A DNA stretch of 64,000 bases from Sweltsa coloradensis. Lineage: Eukaryota > Arthropoda > Insecta > Plecoptera > Chloroperlidae. How positions within the stretch are numbered: the first letter of the stretch is position 1; the number at the start of each line of letters is the position of its first letter. Shown here piece by piece: positions 34,121 to 45,285 of the stretch. The notes below the pieces were generated by a model. The model ran no database searches. It was not told the DNA's origin and saw nothing but the letters and a program-made list of their open reading frames with translations. Position numbers and translations under genes: made by a program. The stretch is taken from positions 124,001-188,000 of the forward strand of contig JAMZAV010001988.1 in assembly GCA_024449915.1 (NCBI GenBank), in the 5' to 3' direction.

Positions 34121-34565
34121 TAGTAGGCCTACCTACCGAGAATCCAGGGTGTGTGAGTTTTTTATTTTTATTTAAAAAATAAAAAATCATGATTTATTTG
34201 ATTTAATTCAGATTTATTAGATTTAAATCAGATTTATTTTATTTTAATCAGATTTTTTTTTAAATTTAGCCTAGGCCTAAATCAGATTTTTATTGATTTA
34301 GGCCCTAAATCAACAATTTCAGTGTTTTAAAACTTGTCAATTTGGCAAGCTGATAAAATACTTTCACACGCGTTTTAGAAAATATAATTCAAACATTATT
34401 TTAAGGGAAACTTTGCTTAAATCAGTTAGAACTCTTATGTTTGTTGCTCAATATGAAGAAAAAGTGCATTTGATTTAAATCAATGATTTTTATTAAATAC
34501 CTAACCAAATCATTTGATTTAAATAATAAACACCTTGTGAGAATCTAACCTCAAGATCAACGAAC

Positions 34566-35564
34566 CTTGACACCGCCGCTGACGTTCTCGTAGGATTTCT
34601 TCACTTCTGCCGCCTCCAGATTCAACATCTTGTATTGGGTTAGGTATTCCTCGACGCGGTTTGCAGTGTGGTTCTCTTTGTTGATTATCTTCTCCATGTC
34701 TGTAGAGATACTCGCCTTGAGATGCGAGGTCAATTCGCGCACTCCTTGGAGAGTTTCCGACAGTTCGTTGTTTGCGGTCGACATTTCGGTGAAATTTGAG
34801 ATCCAACTTGCTTTCGTGGATTGGGACATGTATTTCAACAGCGGAGTGACTGATTCCACCTCGCTGTACCAAGCTTCCACATCCAAAGTAAAGTCGGATT
34901 CCAGTATTTTATTTGGTCTCTTGGAGTCGGTGGCATGTCCGTTTCGAAACGGGTGATGTGCGGAACCAACTTCCAATAGATTCCCCTTATCTTCGTCGTC
35001 TGAAACGCTCGTGTACATTTCTTCTTCTACTTTATCTAAAAATATCTCAGCACTTTCGTCTTCTACTAGTTCTTCTACTTGTTCGACAACGGTAGGCGTT
35101 TCAAACTTGAAATTTGTGGCTTTTACAGCAGAGTCTGCCAAGACTCTTAGCAAAATTATAACGTGCTCACCAAAGCCCTGCTTTAGCTTATTCGGAGGGC
35201 ATTGTACCGCCAATCCTAGCTGCTTTGTCATCTCTAATATTTTAGATATAGTGGAATTCGGATCATCGTATTCTTGCGGTTGTTCGAAAGGTCTGCCAAG
35301 AGTGCGAATCAGCCATGCTGCGAGCGTGGTAAACGCATGGAACTGTTCACCGGGGTTAGATTGAATTGCAAAGTAATGCCGATTCAACGGTTTCATTCTC
35401 TGTTTAGTTACATATTCAGTGTCATAGTCTAGCAGCTTCAACTTATCCAACAGATCTTCCATTAGAGAATCGATCAGCCACGGTGATACAATAACACAGT
35501 CTTCTGATGCCAGTCTCTCCTTCGAAGACTTTACCCTGTCTTCCTCAACCTCGACCTCGAGCAT
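34566..35564 (-). CDS. IFT57: IFT57, exon 1 (N-terminal domain and start of the coiled coil)
   Basis: 333 codons from ATG at 35564 to AAG at 34568-34566, then donor GTTCGT. The product is the IFT-B subunit needed to build and maintain cilia; with exon 2 it totals about 426 aa, near the vertebrate size. Residues 35-160 form the calponin-homology-like domain with LMEDLLDKLKLLDYD, RHYFA, NPGEQFHAFTTLAAWL and GRPFEQPQEYDDPN. Residues 165-215 are an acidic linker (EELVEDESAEIF) and from about 240 the chain is helical coiled coil. In-frame TAA and TGA codons lie 12-15 bases upstream of the ATG, which fixes the start; the ATG at residue 35 is the alternative. Vertebrate orthologs have many introns, so a single 999-bp exon is unusual. 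Confidence 0.93.
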
Positions 35565-36430
35565 CTTAAATCGTTATCAATTTTCTTCGTATTAAAATAA
35601 GCTTCCAGCTTGTCTGGTTCTTACAATAACTTTTAACAAACGATCGCTAAATAGTAAACACCAACAACTTTTGTTGAATGACGTTTAATGTCACTTTTTA
35701 GTTTTCAGCTGTGTTTGGATGGTATGCACATTTTTGACGCCAGGGCCAGGCAGCACTATCAGTAGTGACAACGTCAGAAAGTGCCACTTTCTTACAAAAA
35801 TGGTATCAAACTCCACCAAATACCCTATAAAAATATGTTAATTTTCTAGTGGTCGTAATCAATGGACTTCAGCACTAATTTATAATATCTCTGTCGACAT
35901 TGAAATTAATATTTAAGCAATAATAATAATGGATGTAATATTTCATGTGTTGGCTAGAATGTACAAATTTTAAGCTGTATACCAGGCTAGTGGTGACAGT
36001 GACAGTTTGACACACATTCCAAGCGCCAGTTTGGTTGGTACGCATGGTGTAATATCACTTTTAAGTTGGTATCATTTATGAACAAAGCTCTTCAAAACCT
36101 ATTCCAAAGATAGACCATTTCGATTGTATTCAGCGTGGACCAGAAAATTAATAATCCAAAATGGCGCCAGAAAGGACTGAGGGAAGGATTTTGTATTTTA
36201 AGTTTGTTTTTGCAAATTTTTAGTTATTTAAATGAATTTAAAATGATTTTTTGAAGTCATTAATTTACGTCAATAGATCTAAAGAACTGTCACAATCGTT
36301 TTTATTATCACTTTAATTAATGGGGGGGCGCTTTGGTGGGGCGGTGTCGGCAGTGTCATCAAAGACAAAGAGTTGGGAGTATCTTTGACACTGAGTGATC
36401 TTTGTAAACAAATCATATTATTAACGTCAT
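35565..36430. promoter_or_regulatory. Region between divergent IFT57 and a putative plus-strand transcript
   Basis: About 870 bases with no coding frame, holding the IFT57 5' UTR and promoter. No convincing TATA box or X-box pair was identified by eye. Beyond 36430 the plus-strand exon candidate begins. Confidence 0.35.
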
Positions 36431-36575
36431 TTCCGGAATAAAGGGGGCGTATTTCTGCAACTGCAACTCGTTCGACTTGTGCAACAAAAACTTATTTCTT
36501 TACCATCTTGTTTCTGATCTTGGTCAGTCGCGATTGAAACTGATCCGACAATAAATCTCATCTTCATGTCTGCAT
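36430..36575 (+). other. Candidate first exon of a spliced transcript
   Basis: The sequence reaches a strong donor GTAAGTAGG after TCTGCATCTGAT. An ATG lies 15 bases before the splice (ATGTCTGCATCTGAT). The 5' edge is arbitrary. No protein is recognised; a 5' UTR or noncoding exon is likely. Confidence 0.35.
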
Positions 36576-36659
36576 CTGATGTAAGTAGGCTATCTATTAT
36601 TTTACAATTACCCTTTATTGTGGATTTATACTTGAGCTATTTATATATTAATTTTGGTA

Positions 36660-37440
36660 ATCCAGACAGTATTGTGCACAAAATATAACACTTGTAATCT
36701 AGGCTAGGCCTAGGCCTAAGCCTAGACGCAATTCACCTGTTGTCATTTCCATTTGAATCTTGAAACCATGCTTGAAACTATATCCTAGGCGTAGGCCTCG
36801 GCTAGGGCCTGCTAGTTTACGATCGAAAGTTAATTTTCTTGATGTCGTGAAATAGTTGCCTAACTGATATTTAAACTACGTTCACAAAGATTTTCAAGCA
36901 TAGCCTAGGCCTATAGGCCTAGGCCTACCTTGGCCTATAGGCTAGGGCTATATAGGCTAGGGCCTAGGCCTACCCTAGGCCCTAGCTTGTTCATAGTTTT
37001 GTTAACGGTTAAGTAGCAGTAGGCCTAGGCCTACTTCAACTACGTTCTCAAAGATTTTCAAGCTTAGCCTAGGCTAGCCCTCTAAGCATGGTCCCAGGCC
37101 TGCCTGAACTAGGCCTAGGCCTAGTATTGGCCAAATGAGTTTATAGCTAGGCCTAGCCCTACCCTAGGCCAAGATAATACTACGTTACCCTAAGCTCTAG
37201 CTTGTGTAAAGTATTGTTAATGGTGCAAGTAACTTAGTCCTTTAAACTATGTTCACAAAGATTTTTCAGCTTGGCCTACCTTGGCCTAGGGCTGGCTAGC
37301 CCTCTCAGCATGGTCCTAGGCCTGCCTCAACTTGTATGGGCCAAATGAGCCTATATAGGCCCTACCCTAGGCCCTAGCTTGAGTATAGTATTGTTAACGG
37401 TGCAAGTAGGCCTATGTCCTATGTAGTTTGGTGGTCACTA
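36660..37440. repeat. GGCCTA-rich intronic repeat array
   Basis: Runs of TAGGCCTA and variants alternate with a larger unit that recurs three times: ACTACGTTCACAAAGATTTT at about 36885, 37036 and 37245, and CTAGCTTG...GTTAACGGT at about 36981, 37196 and 37375. The larger period is 150-210 bp. Confidence 0.75.
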
Positions 37441-38073
37441 GGAAGTACTAAGTAGGAATTCAAATAACTAGGTGCAATTAAGGCTGCTCGATGGGTAGGG
37501 TACTTCTATGGCTAGGGGGGTCCAACTTTTATACACTGTAACGAAAAGGATTTCGGGTGCGCTCCTATCAAAAATATCCTAAAACTAGCGTGGCAGGTAA
37601 CTAGGCGGAAAGGTCGACTAACCTAACGTAAGTAGTTTTGTAACGGAAAGGATTTTGGGTGCATATATTTTCGTTGAAAAAAGTAAGTGTTGAAAAGTTG
37701 GATCCCCCCAACCGAAGAAGTTCCGCTCGATGGGCTTCCTTGACCCCTTGAAAGCCCCTGGGGCCCTCACTCTCGCTCGGCCCGGAACAACTGCACCCCT
37801 TTCACCTGTATTCCTATGCCCCTGGCTAGGCCAAGTAATTATTCCCTTTCAGAATGGATAGATGCCTAGGTCCAATTGACTCGGAAGCTCTCGCTAGGAT
37901 TAGGCCTTGGCTCGTCTTTCATGGTGACTTCAATTGTGTAGGCTTAGCTTGTCTACATGTAGTTTTGTATTGTGCAATGTACCAAAACCACTGGCCTAAG
38001 CCTTCCGGGCTGAGTTAATTTTCTGTTTTAGGTGTGTGTCATAGATGCGGGCGCCATATTTTTTTTTCACCAG

Positions 38074-38264
38074 TAGCCGGGATGAGCATGTCTCCGAATA
38101 AGCCTACGGTTTACGGTGGCACGTTCGATATATCCTCGCCGCCGCCCACCTCTTCTTTTATGTGTCGAAACTCGTGGCTCGTACGCGTGATCGCGTATGT
38201 GCTTATCACCTGCATTTGGGTTGACTTGGACTCATCTGTTTTGGCCAGGGTTTTTGGGGGGTAG
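38074..38264 (+). CDS. Putative exon encoding a small membrane-spanning protein
   Basis: A strong acceptor (T-tract then CACCAG, ending 38073) precedes a frame with ATG at 38082 (second ATG at 38088). The frame runs 60 codons to TAG at 38264. The predicted product has a KPTVYGGTF stretch, a Pro/Ser-rich spacer, and one hydrophobic segment RVIAYVLITCIW near residues 35-46, so a single-pass membrane protein is possible. The KP..Y.G spacing before a W/R/VIAYVL segment recalls InaF-motif small membrane proteins, but the similarity is weak and I assign no name. The alternative acceptor at 38031 reads into stops. It could also be UTR. Confidence 0.3.
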
Positions 38265-38778
38265 ATTTTTACAGGCCAAGCAAGATTTTTTTAATTTCGA
38301 TATGCAGCGAACGTGGGATCGAAGAGAGCTGTGTAAGCCTCAGTTTGGCTGTTGATGGCTTATGGTTCATACTTTAAGCCGGGATTTACTTCGCGAATGA
38401 GTTCGGATAGATGTGGTTTCACTTTTTTCAATTTGACTGACCCAGAATTTGACCATGGCATTTGCGGATTTTCCAATAATTCACATCTTTTATTTTACAC
38501 TCCGTTAATTCCTTAAATTCCAATTGTCTGAAATATCTGCGCCAAGCGATCCGCAACTGGATTCCCAGCTTTCATGTCTTGAGTCACTTGGTGATGCGTG
38601 ATAAGGTTTTTATTTCCCCCCCATTAGATCATCGTCGTTGTGAATAAAGAAGCGGTGGTATCCAAGGTTTGTGGCCTGCGTTCTTGCCTGACTGATACAC
38701 CTTAACGGAACTGTGGTGCAGTATTAAAATGTTGTGATACGTATTGTCATTAATTCTCGTGTTTTGTTTCTTCAACAG

Positions 38779-38968
38779 AAAGCAACATGGAAGTCAACAT
38801 ACAATTATGACAACTAGGCCCTAGATGGCTACATCAAAAATCTCTAGAGACAATCTGAACATTGTGTCATGACGCGACGTACGACCTTCAAGATTTTGCT
38901 CGCAAAGTGCAACTGAAATGAAATGGATTGCATCCTAGGCGATTGGGATAGCCATGATGAATTTCAAG
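38779..38968 (+). other. Candidate exon, probably noncoding
   Basis: Acceptor TTCTTCAACAG ends at 38778 and donor AAG|GTTTGT begins at 38969. No long frame crosses it, so it is more likely a UTR or lncRNA exon. Confidence 0.3.
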
Positions 38969-39233
38969 GTTTGTAGATATTTTCTTGATGTTGGTAGACT
39001 ATCTGTGTAGTAATCCCTAGGATAGGATACGAGGCATAATTGTGCGATTTTTGTGAGAAATATTTCTTTGATGGTGACCAGAATAGAGCGTTACAGTTAC
39101 AGCTGTTAATGTTCATCAAGATAACAGTAACCATTGTAATTGTACAATATTCTCTACATTACTCATAATTATTAACCTATTATTACAAATTACCATAGCC
39201 TTGTAACATGAGTGCATATGTTTTTGTTCCCAG

Positions 39234-39399
39234 GCAGAAGTTGCTGAAACCAACTTGCCAAAGCAATGTTCCTAAGCCATAAATACATCAACATGGCTTC
39301 AATCCTCATCAACAACTTAATGATTAGGTACTGATGTGGTTAACGACCTTTGAACGGAGACGAGATCATGCGGCATTATGTTCTTGCAGTGGATCGTCG
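39234..39399 (+). other. Candidate exon, probably noncoding
   Basis: Acceptor TTTTTGTTCCCAG ends at 39233, and the donor GTAAGTTT at 39400 is near consensus. All three frames are short. It lies just before the hAT at 39421. Confidence 0.3.
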
Positions 39400-39511
39400 G
39401 TAAGTTTCAATAATATTTACTAGGGTTGCTGTTCGATATGAATTTGAATATCGATAATCGCGCATGGGAAATCAATAATAATAATAATCAAACACCCGGT
39501 TCCAACATAAG

Positions 39512-40048
39512 TCAGGTCGGGGGGTGACGTATCACCAATTTCTCGGGCTGTGGACTTTCAGTGTTGCTAGCCAGGCTCAACACCTCCTCATCTACTTCGA
39601 TGTCTTCTATGACAGGCATTTCTACCAGTTCTCTCCATTTCTTTCTATCCTCCCAGAGTCTTTCTTCATTAATTCTTTCCCATGATTTTCCTCTTTCTTC
39701 AATGTTCCATTTTATTTGGTCCCTCCATCTATCTCTTGGGCGTCCAACTCTTCTTACTCCCCCCCATGTGTGTTCAAATTCTCTTCTTGGTATTCTATCC
39801 TGTTTCATTCTTCGTACGGGCCCATACCATAGAAGTCGTTCTTTTCCTATTTTATTTCGTAAACTTTCCACTCCTAGTTTGTTTCTTATTGTTTTGCTCC
39901 GTACCTTGTCTATTTTTGTTAAGGCTACAGAACTCCTTAAAAATTTCATCTCTGCTGCTTGTAATCTGCTGTCTTCTTTTCCTCCTATTGTCCATGTCAC
40001 GGATGCATATGATATTATTGGGGGGAAATACATTTTGTACAATAACAT
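39512..40048 (-). pseudogene. LINE ORF2 C-terminal fragment
   Basis: An open frame of 178 codons on the minus strand with the C-terminal signature of a LINE polyprotein: LLWYGPVRRMKQDRIPRR, then GRPRDRWRDQI and EDRKKWREL. RT catalytic motifs are upstream and missing. An AAT-type repeat at 39473-39490 marks the 3' tail. The frame is unusually intact, implying a recent insertion into the hAT. Confidence 0.8.
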
Positions 40049-40554
40049 CTTAAATCAATAATCAATAATCGAATAAAAATTAGGCCTATACTTGCTCGCA
40101 TACCGACGTGGACCTTTTGCGAGTGCATCCTTTTCTTCCTTCTATTTGCTCAAAACAGGGTTTTTTCCACACTAGCATTGTCTTTCGCAAGCTTCCCCCC
40201 CAATCGTCTGGCCGGCCCGACGAGAGTGTGCTACGTGGCGTAGACAGGCGCTACCGGGCTTGTGAATGTGAAGGTCGTGCTTCTCAGAAATCTTGGTTCT
40301 GTGAAGTTTCATTTCAGCTTTTGTTGTGATTGTCGTTCATTCTTTTACGAAATATGAGTTTAATAACTGTTCAATGCTCCGATATTTATTACGCCACGAG
40401 ATGAATAATGTTTGACATTAGTTTGGAAGACGACGTAATATTTGTGTGAGAGAACTGATAAGATAATGTTATCGTAGCTCTACGGAATGAAGTAAAGTGA
40501 TACCGAGTTGGCGCGGAGTGAGGAGGAATGCATCTCGATAAAATATGTGTTGAC

Positions 40555-41665
40555 TAGGGTTGTGCGAACCCACTATTTTTACTTCGAACTCGAACTCGAA
40601 CTTTCATAATTTTAAGATTCGAACTTCGAACTTCACAAAAATTTCGAACCAGACCGAACTTGAACTCGAACTCGAACTTAGGCTAGGCCTAAATAAATTA
40701 CTGGAAACAATTATTGACAATCCATAATCCAAGATTTGTATTAGCCTACAAATTGTTGACATTGAATTTGCTAGGCCTATGTATGTAGCCCCTATCTGTC
40801 AATGGAAACTTCAAACTAGGCCTAGCTAGTTTGCTTGGGATGGATTGTCATAGCTAGGCCTAGGCTACCTAGGTCTAGGCCTACTGTCAATGGAAACTTA
40901 AAACTAGGCCTAGGCCTAGGCCCTAGCTAGGGCCAAACCCAAAGGAAGTTATAGATGGCTGAGTAGGCCTAGAACTGGACCCAGGTCTAGGCCTAGTATT
41001 TGTTTATTCTTCGTTTATTGATCTTTATTAAAGGTTGCAAAATGCTCAGGATGGATTGTCGTACCTAGGCCTAGGCCTAGGCCTACTTGTTGTCCCACAT
41101 ATTTACATTTCCCGTTCTTCCCGTCCTTGGCAAAATAATTCCAAATCGCACTTTTAGGATTACCATCAACTATATATCCCTGAATCATCGGCATCTTCTT
41201 CAGAACTCAACATGACGCGAGAGAAAGAAAAGAAATTCGTTTTACAGAAGCGCATGACTTTATTCCACAATGATGTGAGGTGAGCATGTTGTGATTTGCG
41301 AATGCGAGAACGTAAAAATGTCAGAAAAGTGGCCTAAATAGGAGTGAGCGCTGATTGGTTGTTAATGTAGAGTAGAACATAACTGCCAACTAGCGAAAAC
41401 AAAAATCGAGTATACTCTGTTGCAGAAACTCGTATTTTATTATGACTTTAGTAGTTTTGTAGTTGGCAGCATTGCTCTTAGCATCATCACGCGCGCGCAT
41501 GCGCATAGCGGCGAAAAGGGAAATTGAAATTTTGTGCGGGAAGTTCGAAGTAAAGAACGAACCTGAATATTACGAACTCGAACCCGTTTTCACAATTCGA
41601 ACTTGAACTCGAACTTTTTTTAAGTTCGAGTTCGAGTTCGAATTTCGAACGTTCGCACATCCCTA
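40555..41665. mobile_element. hAT non-autonomous element with TCGAACTCGAACT subterminal repeats
   Basis: Ends TAGGGTTGTGCGAAC and GTTCGCACATCCCTA are flanked by a perfect 8-bp target duplication GTGTTGAC (40547-40554 and 41666-41673). Both arms repeat AACTCGAACTCG. The middle holds GGCCTA runs (40680-41080). It is nested in the 39421-42009 hAT. An eroded relative is at 60622-60913. Confidence 0.9.
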
Positions 41666-42009
41666 GTGTTGACCTTGAGCAATGTAGCCTACTACAATAT
41701 CAGGTTTGACGTGCCGAGGTTGAGCAATCGGCGTGGGAGTGCAGCCGCCCGGCAACACACGCGCGCCATGCTAGCCTACACTGCAGCAGCAGGCGCTTTG
41801 TACTTCACGCCTTACGCGTGTTGTAGATCTCGCAGCGGACGAGTTTTTCACAGACTAAAGCAATTGATGTCTTGGTAATATTTTATGAAGTTCTGCAGAG
41901 CGGGCGGTTAGTTACAAAATTTCGGACGGGCGCGAGCTATTCGATTATCGATTGTTTCGGGAAATAATCGTATCGATCGATATATATCGATTATCAAACG
42001 GCAACCCTA

Positions 42010-42561
42010 TTTCTTACACCCTCTGTTCAGTTCATCATAAATTTATTTGCATGCTTTTTGTATGTACTGGTGTCACATAAGCCTACAATACGTTATTATG
42101 AAAATACAAAAGAGCGAAGCCCACAAAGTTTACAGGTAAACTTGAGCGTGGGCAATTATCAATCAAAGATGCACAATGTTATATGATGACTGAAAGCAAC
42201 AACAATAGTCTAGTAGTTATTTTAGGTAGGTACCGGTACTTAAATGTGTCTGCTGAGTGCACTCTATAGATTTCGGCCTACCGATCCATTATAGGCCCTG
42301 TAAGCTAAAACAAGTCTACTAATTAATCTAACTTAAAGTAGAACTAGAATAGGCCATACAGAAGGCCGATGATTTAATGCCATTGAAAGAGTTAAAATGT
42401 AATAAGATGAATAAAAGCAAAAACAGGTTGTTACATTAATTATTAATTACTAATTAATCACATTCTTAAGATAGTCAGTGTTATTCTCCATGCCAAGCTA
42501 TAATTTCTGATTTAAAAGTGCTGATTCTATTTATAGTTTTTATTTGCATAGGGAGACAATA
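42010..42561. other. Spacer, nothing recognised
   Basis: No coding frame or repeat pair identified. Confidence 0.35.
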
Positions 42562-43231
42562 GGGAATTTGCGTAAGTTCCCGATATTGGTAAAAGTATGT
42601 GCAATGTATACGTTGTCGTCAAAAAATGATATAAACGTTAATTTGAGGTTTTTAAGTTCAATAGTTTAATAGCTATTGAGGGTCAAAGTTTGACATTTTA
42701 AAGTTCCCGCACATTTATTTTGAAACGGCTGCCTACGTCACCGGCCTTCATGGCGAACACGGCCGCCTAGATAAAAGGCGAAATTCCCTCCTTTTACTAA
42801 AGTCTTTGGTTCTTACAACAATGGCCAACAATAAACAACAGTTGATGTCCTTTTCCAAATGTTATTATCAACATTGTGTTTTTACTTATCATCAATTAAA
42901 ATACAGTTAAAAGCTAACGTTGTGTTCTACTAAATGTATAAAATAAAATATTAAGCATATTAGAACAAACAATATGTCAAAATGAGCTTCTACGGCCAAA
43001 ATAATCACCGAAAGCGAGTAACTTGATGTATCGTTACGTGATTGGTTGATTGGTATCATGAAGGCTGGTGACGTATGACCCGTTTTTTCCCGACAAAATA
43101 TGTAGGAAACTTTCACCCTTATTTTATAAATGAAAATATAGGTACTCAAAATCAAGAAAATAAGATACTTTTGTGTAAAGGAAGGTGGCCTTAACCCAGT
43201 AAAACCATAAAATAATGTTATGCAAATTCCC
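42562..43231. mobile_element. TIR element with TA flanks, GGGAATTTGC ends
   Basis: Ends GGGAATTTGC and GCAAATTCCC are flanked by TA, within a longer match CAATAGGGAATTTGC. A second inverted block (TACGTCACCGGCCTTCATG / CATGAAGGCTGGTGACGTA) lies inside. Mariner-type by target site; no transposase. Confidence 0.6.
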
Positions 43232-43352
43232 TATTGAAAATCTTTGGACCTAAAAAGGCAGCTTGTCTTCGGCCAAGTTGAGTACATTTCCGAGGGATTT
43301 GAAGATGTAGATTAGTTTGCTGTCTTGTTAATGGTGGAGTTTGTATTGAATT

Positions 43353-44192
43353 TAGGGGTGTGCAAATCCATGTTTTTCATTTCAAATCCGAATCGAATTT
43401 TTCCGAAGATTCGCGAATCCGAAGCGAATCCGAATCTTTTCCAATGGAATTTTGCGTAGGGCCTAGCCTATCGTTAAAGAGATGTGCAAAAATGTTTTTT
43501 TTAGTTTGAAATTCGCGTCTTAAAAATAAAAATTTGTGATCTTTCGTTATTTATCTACCAAAAAACCAATTTGATAATGCACAACTAAAAAAAAAAATCT
43601 AGATTAAAATTATCAGTAGGCCTACCGGTAGGGGCCTATCACAAATTCCAGGACAATTTATGATTAATTTAAAAGAAAAACAAGCACATGAGAGTGAGAA
43701 TCAGATTTGATTTTTTAAGCTCAATTTCAGTCTTCAGTTTTCCAAGTTTCTGATAGTTTTACCACCAGATTAATTTCGACTACCCGGCACCTCCACCAAA
43801 ATTGTGAAATAATTATGCATTTTTTTTGTTAAATGTCAATATTTTGATAATAAGTATTTTGAGCTTACTCGCGTACAAATGATTATTACGATCTCACAAA
43901 TTGTGCTTTATGACCCGGCACCTCCACTACATGTAGGCCTACCAGCCAAGAGCCCAGGATTAATTTAGTTTTGACTACCCACCCGGCACCTCCACCAAAA
44001 CGTTGAAATTTTGTGACCTAATTCGCGTTTAAAGACATAATTGCTGCCTTCCTGAATCACATGGGAAAACGGCAGGAAATTCAAATTTCCAAATACTTCG
44101 AAAACTCGGATCCGATCCCTTGGATTCGGATTCTGATTCGAATTCCGTGGATTCGGATTCTGATTCGAATTCCGTGGATTCCCACAGCCCTA
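43353..44192. mobile_element. hAT non-autonomous element with GAATCCGAATC subterminal repeats
   Basis: Left end TAGGGGTGTGCAAATCC and right end CCCACAGCCCTA are flanked by a perfect 8-bp duplication ATTGAATT (43345-43352 and 44193-44200). The arms repeat GGATTCGGATTC, including a 29-bp tandem doublet near 44115-44180. Three CCGGCACCTCC motifs lie inside (43790, 43916, 43984). Confidence 0.88.
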
Positions 44193-44218
44193 ATTGAATT
44201 GGTGTCATATGAATGTGT

Positions 44219-44514
44219 GAGTCACATACAAGCATTGATTGGCTACCGTATATCACCACTTTTGTGTCCCTAGATGTTGTCGACATCGCTAGTTGTGTTA
44301 CAAGTTTGTGTGTTGCTAGTTGTTAGTTTTAGTTTAGTTTTTACGAATCATCTGGCTCTCGTCTCGTGAATGGTGACCATTTTACTTTCGTAGCAATCCA
44401 TAGCAAACAAATGCTAGTAGTGTCAACAACATCTCGGACACAAAAGTGGTGATACTTTGTAGACGTGAATGATTTGACATAAAGTGACAGCCAATCAAGC
44501 TCGCATGTGACGTA
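44219..44514. repeat. Hairpin, about 70-85-bp arms
   Basis: The block GTCACATACAAGCATTGATTGGC...ATCACCACTTTTGTGTCC (44219-44288) recurs inverted at 44426-44514 with small gaps. Possibly an old MITE. Confidence 0.6.
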
Positions 44515-44529
44515 TGGCTAGCTCCAATA

Positions 44530-45285
44530 GGGAACCTAAGTGGGCGTTGTCTGGTTCTCTCCCGTCAGCGAGGTATAGGCGATTAACCCGCGCTTAATGT
44601 TTCGTAAGCGATAGCGCGAGAACCCGACGACGGACCGGAATTATATTCTTACTGTAAGAAACTATAATCTTTCCCCTTTGCGTGGATATACATAACTCTG
44701 CTCTATCACAAATATTAATTACATTTGTTTTGAGTTATAGTGAACTCAACATTTACACTGTTGCCAAACCTTCCAAACTGCTCATGAAAAAGTACGTAAA
44801 AACATTTTGTTTGTGGCATCAGCATAACATTTGGTACCTGACTTGCTTTGTGGCTACTGTGAGGTCACTGGGTTGTAATAGATTATACATTACTTATAAA
44901 ATATCCTTTAATGTTCCAACAAAATCTTGAATGCGAAGTACATTTAGCAACCATGGACAGGCGCGTGGTATGCGAGGATGCCACAGCTGCACACAACGTG
45001 GCTGCGTCTCGCTTAGGTTGCCGCTCAGTCAGAGTACATTTGCGACAGCGCGCAAACATGGGTCCATTTAACTCATAATAGTTTAAATTTAGGAAGCGTC
45101 ATCGAGCAAAGTAGAATGCCATCATCTTCTTCACAAAATTATGCATCTTGAGATGTTATTGGTTAAGATTTCTTTTGCGCGAGTCAAAAGATACGGCGAG
45201 TTACATTTTCGTACCATGCTAATTCTTATGGGCGCTGAGACCAGAGAGAACCAATTTCCTTCCCGCCTTCAAAACTTAGGTTCCC
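44530..45285. mobile_element. TIR element with TA flanks, GGGAACCTAAG ends
   Basis: Ends GGGAACCTAAG and CTTAGGTTCCC are flanked by TA, within the longer match CCAATAGGGAACCTAAG. Terminal bases resemble those of 42562-43231, so they may be related. The plus-strand frames inside are not convincing genes. Confidence 0.6.

Larger units (their letters stand above)
27620..34565 (-). other. IFT57 intron, 6.9 kb, transposon-rich
   Basis: The donor GTTCGT (34565 downward) and acceptor AG (27621-27620) are canonical GT/AG. The content is a hAT remnant at 27657-27733, a CCGGCACCTCCACCAAAA motif at 27934, a poly-C run at 28407, an ATTT repeat at about 28715-28742, a GAAAA repeat at 28970-29010, the 4.8-kb hAT at 29044-33872 with its LINEs, a hairpin at 33923-34120, and GATTTA-rich low-complexity DNA at 34190-34330. 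Confidence 0.85.
39421..42009. mobile_element. hAT element hosting a LINE fragment and a second hAT
   Basis: Left end TAGGGTTGCTGTTCGATA and right end AACGGCAACCCTA belong to the same family as 51339-51858, with ATCGATTATCGAT-rich arms. The flanks ATATTTAC and TTTCTTAC match at only 5 of 8, so the target duplication is eroded or uncertain. Nested inside are the LINE at 39512-40048 and the hAT at 40555-41665. Confidence 0.65.

Noticed and set aside
39561..40061. 166-codon plus-strand frame
   Set aside because: Antisense shadow of the LINE fragment at 39512-40048.
41666..41878. 70-codon frame after the hAT at 40555-41665
   Set aside because: It begins in the target duplication and continues in hAT host sequence; no family match and no good start.
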